Source: Zoroaster sp. YZ-2022 (lineage: Eukaryota; Echinodermata; Asteroidea; Forcipulatida; Zoroasteridae). Taken from it: 64,000 nt of DNA. The notes under the pieces were generated by a model that worked only from the letters and a program-made list of their open reading frames with translations, searched no databases and was not told where the DNA came from. Location: contig CM055819.1 in assembly GCA_029582265.1 (NCBI GenBank), positions 38,637,934 to 38,701,933 on the forward strand, given 5' to 3'. This document shows positions 22,551-33,873 of this stretch, piece after piece. How positions within the stretch are numbered: the first letter of the stretch is position 1; each line of letters begins with the position of its first letter. Position numbers and translations under genes: made by a program.

Positions 22551-22860
22551 GTACATAGAAAGAACTCTTTCTTTAGTTCGTTCCTGCAGCTATTGGCCTA
22601 GCATTATGCTGAAATTAAAAAGTGGATTGGGAATTGTGAGCAGTTTGTAGTACATAGAAAGAACTCTTTCTTTAGTTCGTTCCTGCAGCTATTGGCCTAG
22701 CATATATGCTGAAATTAAAAAGTGGATTGGGAATTGTGAGCAGTTTGTAGTACATAGAAAGAACTCTTTCTTTAGTTCGTTCCTGCTACTATTGGCCTAG
22801 CATATATGCTGAAATTAAAAAGTGGATTGGGAATTGTGAGCAGTGGACCAATCATACCTT
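22551..22860 (+). pseudogene. Ty3/gypsy integrase zinc-finger remnant, triplicated
   Basis: The segment encodes IERTLSLVRSCSYWPSI then, in the adjacent frame, AEIKKWIGNCEQ, the HHCC zinc-binding region at the start of gypsy integrase. This 99-100 bp unit is repeated three times (22551, 22650, 22750) with almost no divergence; only the third leads into further sequence (22845 on). The histidine end (HPDWYIERTL) lies before the first copy. It follows the piggyBac insertion and belongs with the gypsy remnant at 17328-18657. Confidence 0.6.
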
Positions 22861-23008
22861 CATTGGAGGTTTGGCTGGAGTCTAAATATAGGTTCGCAGG
22901 CAAAAAGTACAAAAAACAACCTCCTTCTCATGGATGGTTGACCAGGTGGGCCACTACCCATGTAACTGAAACTCTTAAAATATTTTATCCTATCTATGTA
23001 TGTAAGAA

Positions 23009-23060
23009 AATTCAGTTTGGTATCTTTTCTCCTTCATGGTCAGACGATATTTTCAAATAA
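23009..23060 (+). repeat. Repeat X, copy 1 (about 580 bp before satellite array 1)
   Basis: About 50 bp starting ATTCAGTTTGGTATCTTTTC matches, inverted, the sequence that directly follows satellite array 2 (61334-61381). Nearby 23134-23160 carries TTATCCTCTTCACCATGCAA, also found near 8165 beside a hammerhead-like element. Confidence 0.45.
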
Positions 23061-23339
23061 TGGGTAGGCCTGTTTTGCTTAATATACAGTGTTACTACTC
23101 AATTGAGAACTTATGGTGTCATCGCAAATAGTCTTTACTTATCCTCTTCACCATGCAAAGCTACAACGTTTAATATACAGTATACAGTTGTACACTGTGC
23201 AGTATATGTGTTGTATGTATACATTCCCCAAACACTTATTATGAAGTATGTACACCATCATATCATCTTAACCAAATGTATCCAAAAGGGGTCCATGACC
23301 ATCTCAACCATTTGACAAAACCACCCTGACCAAATAAAT

Positions 23340-23462
23340 AAATAAATTGTCAAAACTGCCCACCCCACCCCCCAAAAATAAAAATAAATAAATAAAATAA
23401 TAAAATAAAAAATTTAAAAATAATAATAATAATAATAAATTAATAAATTAATTATAACTAAA
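23340..23462 (+). repeat. AT-rich simple sequence
   Basis: AAATA, AATAA and AAT runs form low-complexity DNA upstream of the first satellite array. No coding content. Confidence 0.7.
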
Positions 23463-23637
23463 TCGTCATCTGTTGAATGTAGAAATAAATAAGGTTTCTC
23501 GCCCCTGCATCATGAACTACATTCTATATTTGCAACTAGGGAGTGCTTAAAATCAAACACTTCCAAGGCCCTTAAGCAGGCCCCAGACCCTCAAATCATT
23601 TGTTCTAGATCTGCTCTTGATAATGTGTATTTGGAAA

Positions 23638-26600
23638 AATCATAACAAGTGTTTGGGGTATGCATACCTATAGTACTGTGTCATGTATACTGTATATTAA
23701 GCCAAATCATAACAAGTGTTTGTGGTATGCATACCTACAGTACATAGTACTGTGTCATGTATACTGTATATTAAGCCAAATCATAACAAGTGTTTGGGGT
23801 ATGCATACCTACAGTACATAGTACTGTGTCATGTGTACTGTATATTAAGCCAAATCATAACAAGTGTTTGGGGTATGCATACCTACAGTACATAGTACTG
23901 TGTCATGTATACTGTATATTAAGCCAAATCATAACAAGTGTTTGGGGGTATGCATACCTACAGTACATAGTACTGTGTCATGTATACTGTATATTAAGCC
24001 AAATCATAACAAGTGTTTGGGGTATGCATACCTACAGTACATAGTACTGTGTCATGTGTACTGTATATTAAGCCAAATCATAACAAGTGTTTGGGGTATG
24101 CATACCTACAGTACATAGTACTGTGTCATGTGTACTATTATATTAATCAAATCATAACAAGTGTTTGGAGTATGCATACCTACAGTACATAGTACTGTGT
24201 CATGTGTACTGTATATTAAGCCAAATCATAACAAGTGTTTGGGGGTATGCATACCTACAGTACATAGTACTGTGTCATGTGTACTGTATATTAAGCCAAA
24301 TCATAACAAGTGTTTGGAGTATGCATACCTACAGTACATAGTACTGTGTCATGTGTACTGTATATTAAGCCAAATCATAACAAGTGTTTGGGGTATGCAT
24401 ACCTACAGTACATAGTACTGTGTCATGTATACTGTATATTAAGCCAAATCATAACAAGTGTTTGGGGGTATGCATACCTACAGTACATAGTACTGTGTCA
24501 TGTGTACTGTATATTAAGCCAAATCATAACAAGTGTTTGGGGGTATGCATACCTACAGTACATAGTACTGTGTCATGTATACTGTATATTAAGCCAAATC
24601 ATAACAAGTGTTTGGGGTATGCATACCTACAGTACATAGTACTGTGTCATGTATACTGTATATTAAGCCAAATCATAACAAGTGTTTGGGGTATGCATAC
24701 CTACAGTACATAGTACTGTGTCATGTGTACTGTATATTAAGCCAAATCATAACAAGTGTTTGGAGTATGCATACCTACAGTACATAGTACTGTGTCATGT
24801 ATACTGTATATTAAGCCAAATCATAACAAGTGTTTGGGGTATGCATACCTACAGTACATAGTACTGTGTCATGTATACTGTATATTAAGCCAAATCATAA
24901 CAAGTGTTTGGGGTATGCATACCTACAGTACATAGTACTGTGTCATGTGTACTGTATATTAAGCCAAATCATAACAAGTGTTTGGGGTATGCATACCTAC
25001 AGTACATAGTACTGTGTCATGTATACTGTATATTAAGCCAAATCATATCAAGTGTTTGGGGTGCATACCTACAGTACATAGTACTGTGTCATGTGTACTG
25101 TATATTAAGCCAAATCATAACAAGTGTTTGGGGTATACATACCTACAGTACATAGTACTGTGTCATGTGTACTGTATATTAAGCAAATCATAACAAGTGT
25201 TTAGGGTATGCATACCTACAGTGCATAGTACTGTGTCATGTATACTGTATATTAAGCCAAATCATATCAAGTGTTTGGGGTATGCATACCTATATAGTAC
25301 ATAGTACTGTGTCATTAATACTTAATATTAAGCCAAATCATATCAAGTGTTTGGGGTATGCATACCTACAGTAAATAGTACTGTGTCATGTACTACTATA
25401 TTAAGCCAAGTCATAACAAGTGTTTGGGGTATGCATACCTACAGTACATAGTACTGTGTCATGTATACTGTATATTAAGCCAAATCATAACAAGTGTTTG
25501 GGGTATGCATACCTACAGTACATAGTACTGTGTCATGTATACTGTATATTAAGCCAAATCATAACAAGTGTTTGGGGTATGCATACCTACAGTACATAGT
25601 ACTGTGTCATGTATACTGTATATTAAGCCAAATCATAACAAGTGTTTGGGGTATGCATACCTACAGTGCATAGTACGTACTGTGTCATGTATACTGTATA
25701 TTAAGCCAAATCATATCAAGTGTTTGGGGGTATGCATACCTACAGTGCATAGTACGTACTGTGTCATGTATACTGTATATTAAGCCAAATCATATCAAGT
25801 GTTTGGGGTATGCATACCTACAGTGCATAGTACGTACTGTGTCATGTATACTGTATATTAAGCCAAATCATATCAAGTGTTTGGGGTATGCATACCTACA
25901 GTACATAGTACTGTGTCATGTGTACTGTATATTAAGCCAAATCATAACAAGTGTTTGGGGTATGCATACCTACAGTACATAGTACTGTGTCATGTGTACT
26001 GTATATTAAGCCAAATCATAACAAGTGTTTGGGGTATGCATACCTACAGTACATAGTACTGTGTCATGTGTACTGTATTAAGCCAAATCATAACAAGTGT
26101 TTGGGGTATACCTACAGTACATAGTACTGTGTCATGTATACTGTATATTAAGCCAAATCATAACAAGTGTTTGGGGTATGCATACCTACAGTACATAGTA
26201 CTGTGTCATGTATACTGTATATTAAGCCAAATCATAACAAGTGTTTGGGGTATGCATACCTACAGTACATAGTACTGTGTCATGTATACTGTATATTAAG
26301 CCAAATCATAGCAAGTGTTTGGGGTATGCATACCTACAGTACATAGTACTGTGTCATGTATACTGTATATTAAGCCAAATCATAACAAGTGTTTGGGGTA
26401 TGCATACCTACAGTACATATTACTGTGTCATGTATACTGTATGATATCAAATCATAACAAGTGTTGGGGTATGCATACCTACAGTACATAGTACTGTGTC
26501 ATGTATACTGTATATTAAGCCAAATCATAACAAGTGTTTGGGGGTGCATACCTACATACATAGTACTGTGTCATGTATACTGTATATTAAGCCAAATCAT

Positions 26601-28815
26601 AACAAGTGTTTGGGGTATGCATACCTACAGTACATAGTACTGTGTCATGTGTACTGTATATTAAGTCAAATCATAACAAGTGTTTGGGGTATGCATACCT
26701 ACAGTACATAGTACTGTGTCATGTGTACTGTATATTAAGTCAAATCATAGCAAGTGTTTGGGGTATGCATACCTACAGTACATAGTACTGTGTCATGTAT
26801 ACTGTATATTAAGCCAAATCATAACAAGTGTTTGGGGGTATGCATACCTACAGTACATAGTACTGTGTCATGTATACTGTATATTAAGCCAAATCATAAC
26901 AAGTGTTTGGGGTATGCATACCTACAGTACATAGTACTGTGTCATGTATACTGTATATTAAGCCAAATCATAACAAGTGTTTGGGGGTATGCATACCTAC
27001 AGTACATAGTACTGTGTCATGTATACTGTATATTAAGCCAAATCATAACAAGTGTTTGGGGGTATGCATACCTACAGTACATAGTACTGTGTCATGTGTA
27101 CTGTATATTAAGTCAAATCATAACAAGTGTTTGGGGTATGCATACCTACAGTACATAGTACTGTGTCATGTATACTGTATATTAAGCCAAATCATAACAA
27201 GTGTTTGGGGTATGCATACCTACAGTACATAGTACTGTGTCATGTATACTGTATATTAAGCCCAATCATAACACGTGTTTGGGGTATGTCTACCGACAGT
27301 ACATAACTGTGTCATGTATACTGTATATTAAGCCAAATCATAACAAGTGTTTGGGGTATGCATACCTACAGTACATAGTACTGTGTCATGTATACTGTAT
27401 ATTAAGCCAAATCATAACAAGTGTTTGGGGTATGCATACCCACAGTACATAGTACTGTGTCATGTATACTGTATATTAAGCCAAATCATAACAAGTGTTT
27501 GGGGTATGCATACCTACAGTACATAGTACTGTGTCATGTATACTGTATATTAAGCCAAATCATAACAAGTGTTTGGGGTATGCATACCTACAGTACATAG
27601 TACTGTGTCATGTATACTGTATATTAAGCCAAATCATAACAAGTGTTTGGGGGTATGCATACCTACAGTACATAGTACTGTGTCATGTATACTGTATATT
27701 AAGCCAAATCATAACAAGTGTTTGGGGTATGCATACCTACAGTACATAGTACTGTGTCATGTATACTGTATATTAAGCCAAATCATAACAAGTGTTTGGG
27801 GTATGCATACCTACAGTACATAGTACTGTGTCATGTATACTGTATATTAAGCCAAATCATATCAAGTGTTTGGGGGTATGCATACCTACAGTACATAGTA
27901 CTGTGTCATGTATACTGTATATTAAGCCAAATCATATCAAGTGTTTGGGGTATGCATACCTATATAGTACATAGTACTGTGTCATGTATACTGTATATTA
28001 AGCCAAATCATATCAAGTGTTTGGGGTATGCATACCTACAGTACATAGTACTGTGTCATGTATACTGTATATTAAGCCAAATCATAACAAGTGTTTGGGT
28101 TATGCATACCTACAGTACATAGTACTGTGTCATGTATACTGTATATTAAGCCAAATCATAACAAGTGTTTGGGGGTATGCATACCTACAGTACATAGTAC
28201 TGTGTCATGTATACTGTATATTAAGCCAAATCATAACAAGTGTTTGGGGTATGCATACCTACAGTACATAGTACTGTGTCATGTATACTGTATATTAAGC
28301 CTAATCATAACAAGTGTTTGGGGTATGCATACCTACAGTACATAGTACTGTGTCATGTGTACTGTATATTAAGCCAAATCATAACAAGTGTTTGGGGTAT
28401 GCATACCTACAGTACATAGTACTGTGTCATGTGTACTGTATATTAAGCCAAATCATAACAAGTGTTGGGGGTATGCATACCTACAGTACATAGTACTGTG
28501 TCATGTATACTGTATATTAAGCCAAATCATAACAAGTGTTTGGGGGTATGCATACCTACAGTACATAGTACTGTGTCATGTATACTGTATATTAAGTCAA
28601 ATCATAACAAGTGTTTGGGGTATGCATACCTACAGTACATAGTACTGTGTCATGTATACTGTATATTAAGCCAAATCATAACAAGTGTTTGGAGTATGCA
28701 TACCTACAGTACATAGTACTGTGTCATGTGTACTGTATATTAAGCCAAATCATAACAAGTGTTTGGGGTATGCATACCTACAGTACATAGTACTGTGTCA
28801 TGTGTACTGTATATT
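23638..28815 (+). repeat. 74-bp satellite array 1 (about 70 monomers)
   Basis: Head-to-tail 74-bp units, nearly identical, contain GGTATGCATACC (perfect 12-bp palindrome), ACAGTAC-ATA-GTACTGT (7-bp inverted arms) and TATACTGTATATTAAGCC. Common variants are 73-75 bp (run of 3-5 G) and the positions ATGTGTACT/ATGTATACT and TAACAAG/TATCAAG. A 78-bp variant with an extra GTAC occurs three times in a row near 25660-25850, a sign of local unequal exchange. Long open frames in all three phases arise from the repeat itself and are not genes. The array stops abruptly at the Penelope-like element. Confidence 0.95.
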
Positions 28816-30288
28816 GTTTTTTTTATAAATAAACATAAGGTTTATTTAGCCCTAAACATATCTCACGATATGCAAGAACGTTAATTCTATCACCGTGGAC
28901 AAATGGATTAAAACTATTCCAAGAAGTGCGTAGAATGAGAGTGACGACTAATTATAAAGATTCAGACTTTGTCAAACTCGGCACGAAAGGAAGAAAATTT
29001 ATACAAAAAAAATATAGAGGGTTGTGGATGCTAGATGTGTTGTATGATTTATTATAAGAATTTTTTTTTTTTTTAAACGATTAAGAAGGTTAAAAAAATG
29101 ATTGGAAAATGATAATAAAATACATTATTTTTAAGTTGCAGGTATTTATTTCTGAATAACATAAAACATATATGACATGGGGTCAAGAAAAAAATAAAAT
29201 TGATGTTTATATTGATTAAAAAAGAGTTACGAAACGAAATTGATACAATTGTGTTATTAGTAAAAGTAATACAAATGTTGATGAAGTTTATATAAAGATA
29301 AAACAGAGTAAGAGTGGGTACCAGTTAGTGTTGGTAAATGAAACTACAACAAGAATTAAATGAAAGGTAATAGAAGAATGGTGTGATTGCTAGTTGGTAT
29401 AGTGACGATGAACAGTGTATAGAGGGCGCACGCAGTAAACATTATGTTGTATTGACTGTGTGTGTACACATAACCACTTGTATGCAGGATGCATAGTACA
29501 AACGTCGCGCGCGGTCAATAAACTATATGACACACTAAATAATGGACAAGATGTACCAGTATGAAGTACCATAAAAATGGCTAAAAGTACAAAAATAAAA
29601 AACTACCAAGACGAGCAATTAAAACGGCGATAGTTTAAAGAAAAGGATAATATATGAAAATTTAAACAAACTTAGTGAAATCAATGTGAACCGACGACGA
29701 TGAAATGTAGAGACGAACTGGCCTAGTATAGTACTAGTACCGTAGTACTACTACAGTAGTAACTAGTACAACAAGATGGAAGCAGAAGGGGGCAATGGTG
29801 GACAGCGAATCAATACACTGAAATAACGGGACATGAGGAAGCCGTGAATGCCAGCATATGGAGGGTGAAAGGGTAAGCGAAAGAAAACAAGATGTATTAA
29901 AGGAAAAGGTCGACAACAAATTTAAACTAAAAACACTAGAGGTCATTACTAAGTTATTAAAATACCTTAAAAGATAATGAAAAAGAGGAGACGTTGAAGT
30001 GTATTGATATATGTATTATGTGAAACAGTTTAATTAAGCCAAGTGATTAATCACAATTTAGGGATTAAAGTAAAATTATCAAAAACTTAGAATATTACGT
30101 TGGACTAAGAAACATTAAATTTATTAAGACTAAAGCTAATAATAAATATAAAATAATTGTTTGAAAATAAAATAAAATTAAAGAAATTATAAGAATACTA
30201 AATTATTTATAAATTTATTCACAGATGGAGTAGCGATGGACAAGTGTAATGTCATGGACGACGGTGTGTGATATATGAAAATAATTTA

Positions 30289-30405
30289 GCTGTAGTGAAC
30301 TTATGGAGAACAGTATAAAAGACAAATGCTGTAGTGAACTTATGGAGAACAGTATACAAGACAAATGCTGTAGTGAACTTATGGAGAACAGTATACAAGA
30401 CAAAT
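30289..30405 (-). repeat. Three 39-bp tandem repeats in PLE copy 1 tail
   Basis: The unit GCTGTAGTGAACTTATGGAG...AGACAAAT is repeated three times, with the first differing at one base. The same triplet is in copy 2 (36258-36374). It lies downstream of the RT frame on the minus strand, in non-coding tail sequence. Confidence 0.8.
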
Positions 30406-30717
30406 ATAGCGGTAATGAAAGGCAAAACGGTTATGTGTAAAATGCGAGGAGGAAAAACAACAGTCAGGCTCAGTGATTGAAAAATTTATAAAGAACTGAA
30501 TGATGATGGAAAACATGGAAAATTACATGTTGATTGTGATACAACAATTAGCCCTAATTATTCAGGAAGTACAGGATGTATCAAAAATTGTGACGAGAAA
30601 AATGAAAAGTAATATGAGAAACGCCTAAGGAAAAAAATGCATGGATGGAAATATAATGTGATACTGGACAGATAAAGGAAACAATACATGGATGATGCAA
30701 AAAGTAAGTCTAATAAT

Positions 30718-33169
30718 TTAAGGTTTGAAAGAGCAGATTTTCTTATGAAGTTTGCTACTAGTACAAAACAGTTGTTTAAGTTTGATATCATTAGATGAAA
30801 TTATAAACATAGAAAACGGTTCTTGATAAGATGTTTGTATTTGTTAATAACCTTACGAGCATAGAAACTATTATTACTGGTTTTGTTAAACTTAACAGTA
30901 CAAACAATAGGTTTAACGTTACAATTAGACAAAAAAGGTTTGCGGAAAAAGTATGATGATATTTAAGCTTAAAACTGTTAATAAAAGACCTATGAAAACC
31001 GTGACGGAGGAGTCTAATTGAAAATAGTTTTAAGATGTGGTTATATTCGTGGATACAGGATGAGTGGGTTTTATAACGATGACATTCACCTTTAATAATG
31101 CTAGAAAAATAATTGGGGTTGTGATTGGAAGTGAAATTAATATAACTGAATTTTTGGAATGGTTTCTGATAAATAAAGAAATTTAATTTATTATTTAAAA
31201 GAGTAAAATGATCAACAGAGAGCTGGAGGTCTAAAAAATTAATGGTTTTATTATTAATAGTAAAAGTGATTGGTATAGATTTAGGGTAAACAGAGGTGAG
31301 GGCATTAATGACATATTTATGGCTAAAATTAATAGAGTTACGAGTGATTAAGAGACCATCATCAATATATCTGACAAAAATAAGTAAATTAGGGTTGTTG
31401 AAACTTTTGAAAAAAAGAAATAAAGAAATTCTCTGTAAGCTAAAATTAAGTTAGCAATTTGTGCTGAGTGATAGCTACCCATTTGAACACCGATATTTTG
31501 TTTAAAAAGAAAATTACCTACTGAAAAATTGCTATATTTACAAGTGAATTTATAAAGTTTGAAAAAATAATTAAAAAATTCAAAAGGGTAATCACAAATT
31601 GAAGTAACCTTAAAAAGAGTATCATGGATGTCACATGGAGTAATATTGGTGTAAAGACTTTCAAAATCAAAAGAAATGAGGGAAATGTCATCAAAATAAT
31701 TAATGTCTAAGGTCTTGATTTGGTCGATAAGTTGATTAGAACTATTAATGATAGGCCAGGGAAAGTTAAATTCTGTAAATTTATCTTCAAACCTGCTTAA
31801 AAGAATATCTAAATAAAACCAAGTGCTTTAGAAATAGGGAGGTAATCCAACTATGAGCAGTAATAATGGGACGACCTTTATGTTTTGTTTCGTTTGATGG
31901 ACATGGTGTAGAGTTGAATTTGTGAACTTTGGGAGAATATCCATAGAAGGGACTTTAATTATTTTAGTTTTAAGGAAGGATGTTATTTCTTTGAAGTCTG
32001 AATCTGCTGCTTTAGGAAGATCGTTGTCTGTAAATAATGAGTAGATGTCTTGTTTGGCTGATGTTATGAGAGTAGTGACGATGTTAGTGTTAAAACGACC
32101 TAAAGATGTGTATGTGCTACAGTTAATTTGTCTCTTATATTCATTTATGTACCATGATGTGTTGCAAATGCATAAGCCCATATTTTTGTCGGAGATTCTA
32201 ATAATGATGTCTTTATTACTGGAAAGATGTTGAATGTCTTTAATATCTTGTAATGTAACGTTATGAAGGCGATTGGGATTTAATTTTAAAACGTTGTTAT
32301 GTGGAATATTCATTGATTCTTCTAGTGTTGCCTGGATGTAACTGAATGTGTTATTATATATTTTGGGATGACAGAGAAGTGAGTTGAGATGTTTATTAGT
32401 ATATTTCTTGTTAAGTCTGAAATTAAAATGGTAATCTGTGGATGGTTTGTAGGTATGCGAATGAGATATTTCTTTAGATGCTAGTTTTTTTAGAGAGAGG
32501 AGGATTGATTTGTGTAGTGTAAGTTTAGCAGATTCAGAGTCTTCTGAAGGGTTAGTGGGGATGAAGGATGGACCTTTATTGATAATTTGTTGGATACGTT
32601 TGGGGATGTTAATTGAAGTAAAATTATGAAAATTAGGTGAATTATTAGAGATTTCATTGATGATGATTTTATCGATGGCTTGATTTCTAAGGGACGAGAG
32701 TTTAGAAATTAAAAATTCATTGTGAATTAATTTACGTTGGTTAATTAAGGCAATAGCTAAATGATAATTAAGAGATAATGAACGAAGGCGTGAATGACGA
32801 TTCAGTGGTTTAGATGAATTAAGGAAATCAATTTCAGAAATAAAATGTAATTCTAAGTTATTGGAAATATTATCAAGGTTGACTTTGGCATTATTAATTA
32901 ATTTATTTAAATTGTCGATACCTAATCTGAGGTTATTAGGGTGATGATTATAGTTTGGTGTTTTCTATGACATTGATAATTTGATTAAAATTAAGTTGAA
33001 GTTTATGGAGTTTTGCATGAATTCATCTAAAATTAAACAATATTTATTAGTCTGATTGATATAATTTTGAAAATAATTTTAGAACGAGAAGCCAAAGTTT
33101 TCCATTTATTGAAGTTATGACATTTTTGATTTTATCAAAAATAATTTTACTGGGGCGAGATGATGGCAT
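30718..33169 (-). pseudogene. Penelope-like reverse transcriptase, copy 1, frameshifted
   Basis: ATG at 33169 opens MPSSRPSKIIFDKIK; the region ends at a stop at 30718 after KLHKKICSFKP. An intact middle segment (32313-31828) reads MNIPHNNVLKLNPNRLHNVT, DKNMGLCICN, and LKTKIIKVPSMDILPKF. Compared with copy 2, extra or missing bases (for instance an 8-bp insertion near 31419 and a 1-bp loss near 31935) disrupt the palm motifs. The product would be about 800 residues if uninterrupted. No GIY-YIG endonuclease signature was recognised after the RT. Confidence 0.65.
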
Positions 33170-33800
33170 AATGAAAGGATAACAATAAATGATATAAAAT
33201 ATGAAAATTACTTTTACCAAGGAAAACTTTATTTAAAAATTCTTTGAAATAAAATATACACAAACCTAAGGAGGTCGTCAAGCCAAGTTGTTACTGTCGG
33301 AAGCTGGATGCCCCAAGACCTTCCAAAAGGTAGCAACAAGGCATAAGACGATAATAAAATTTAATTTTTTTTAAAGGGGTTGAGTAACCAATAATGTAAT
33401 TACTGAAGAGCTTAGGTTGTGGCAATAAGTTGAATAATCAAGTAGACAATCAAGTAGAGTAGATTATACCAACTGGCGCTATGTAGGATGTATGAAGAGA
33501 CAACGTAGAAAAACTAAGTTGATGAATTGATCTGGGTGTATAATTAAAATCATAATTGGTGATGAACGAAAAGGAAAAGGAAAAATAAAGAAGAAGAAGG
33601 AGCAAAAATAAAAAATTGTGGATTTATGTAAAAGTGGATTAATGTAAAATGAAATAAGACAGGAAAAAATAGAAATTTTTAAATGTTATTAACGAAAATA
33701 GTAAGGGTTAAGAGGATGTAAAAGCCGGCAATAAGAGTTCTTAAACAGCCTTTTTTTTTTTTAATTAAATTTTTAAATTTTTTTTTTTTAAAGGAAAAAT

Positions 33801-33873
33801 AGCATGACTCGTCAGGTGCAGTATGCTATAAGGCTATAGGCAGGTTTCGTCTCATGAGACTGCACGACCTGCC
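33801..33873 (-). ncRNA. Hammerhead-like block with permuted strands, PLE copy 1
   Basis: Sense order: GGCAG-GUC-GUGCAGU (33873-33859), overlapping CUCAUGAGAC-GAAA-CCUGCC (to 33839), spacer, then ACUGCAC-CUGACGA-GUCAUGCU (33822-33801). Pairs available: GGCAGGU/ACCUGCC (stem III), GUGCAGU/ACUGCAC (stem I) and GUC.AUG/CAU.GAC (stem II), around a GUC cleavage triplet and the boxes CUGACGA and GAAA. All hammerhead parts are present, but the order is A-C-B instead of a cyclic A-B-C. A local alternative is two hairpins (AGGCAGGU/ACCUGCCU and AUAGCAU/AUGCUAU) whose loops are complementary. Confidence 0.5.

Noticed and set aside
23790..28716. Many 60-134 codon open frames
   Set aside because: They are translations of the 74-bp satellite in its three phases; no start context, splice sites or domain.
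23638..28815. CRISPR-like array
   Set aside because: Units are continuous tandem repeats without unique spacers, in eukaryotic sequence.
32045..32233. Plus-strand frames inside the Penelope-like copies
   Set aside because: Antisense shadows of the RT coding strand.
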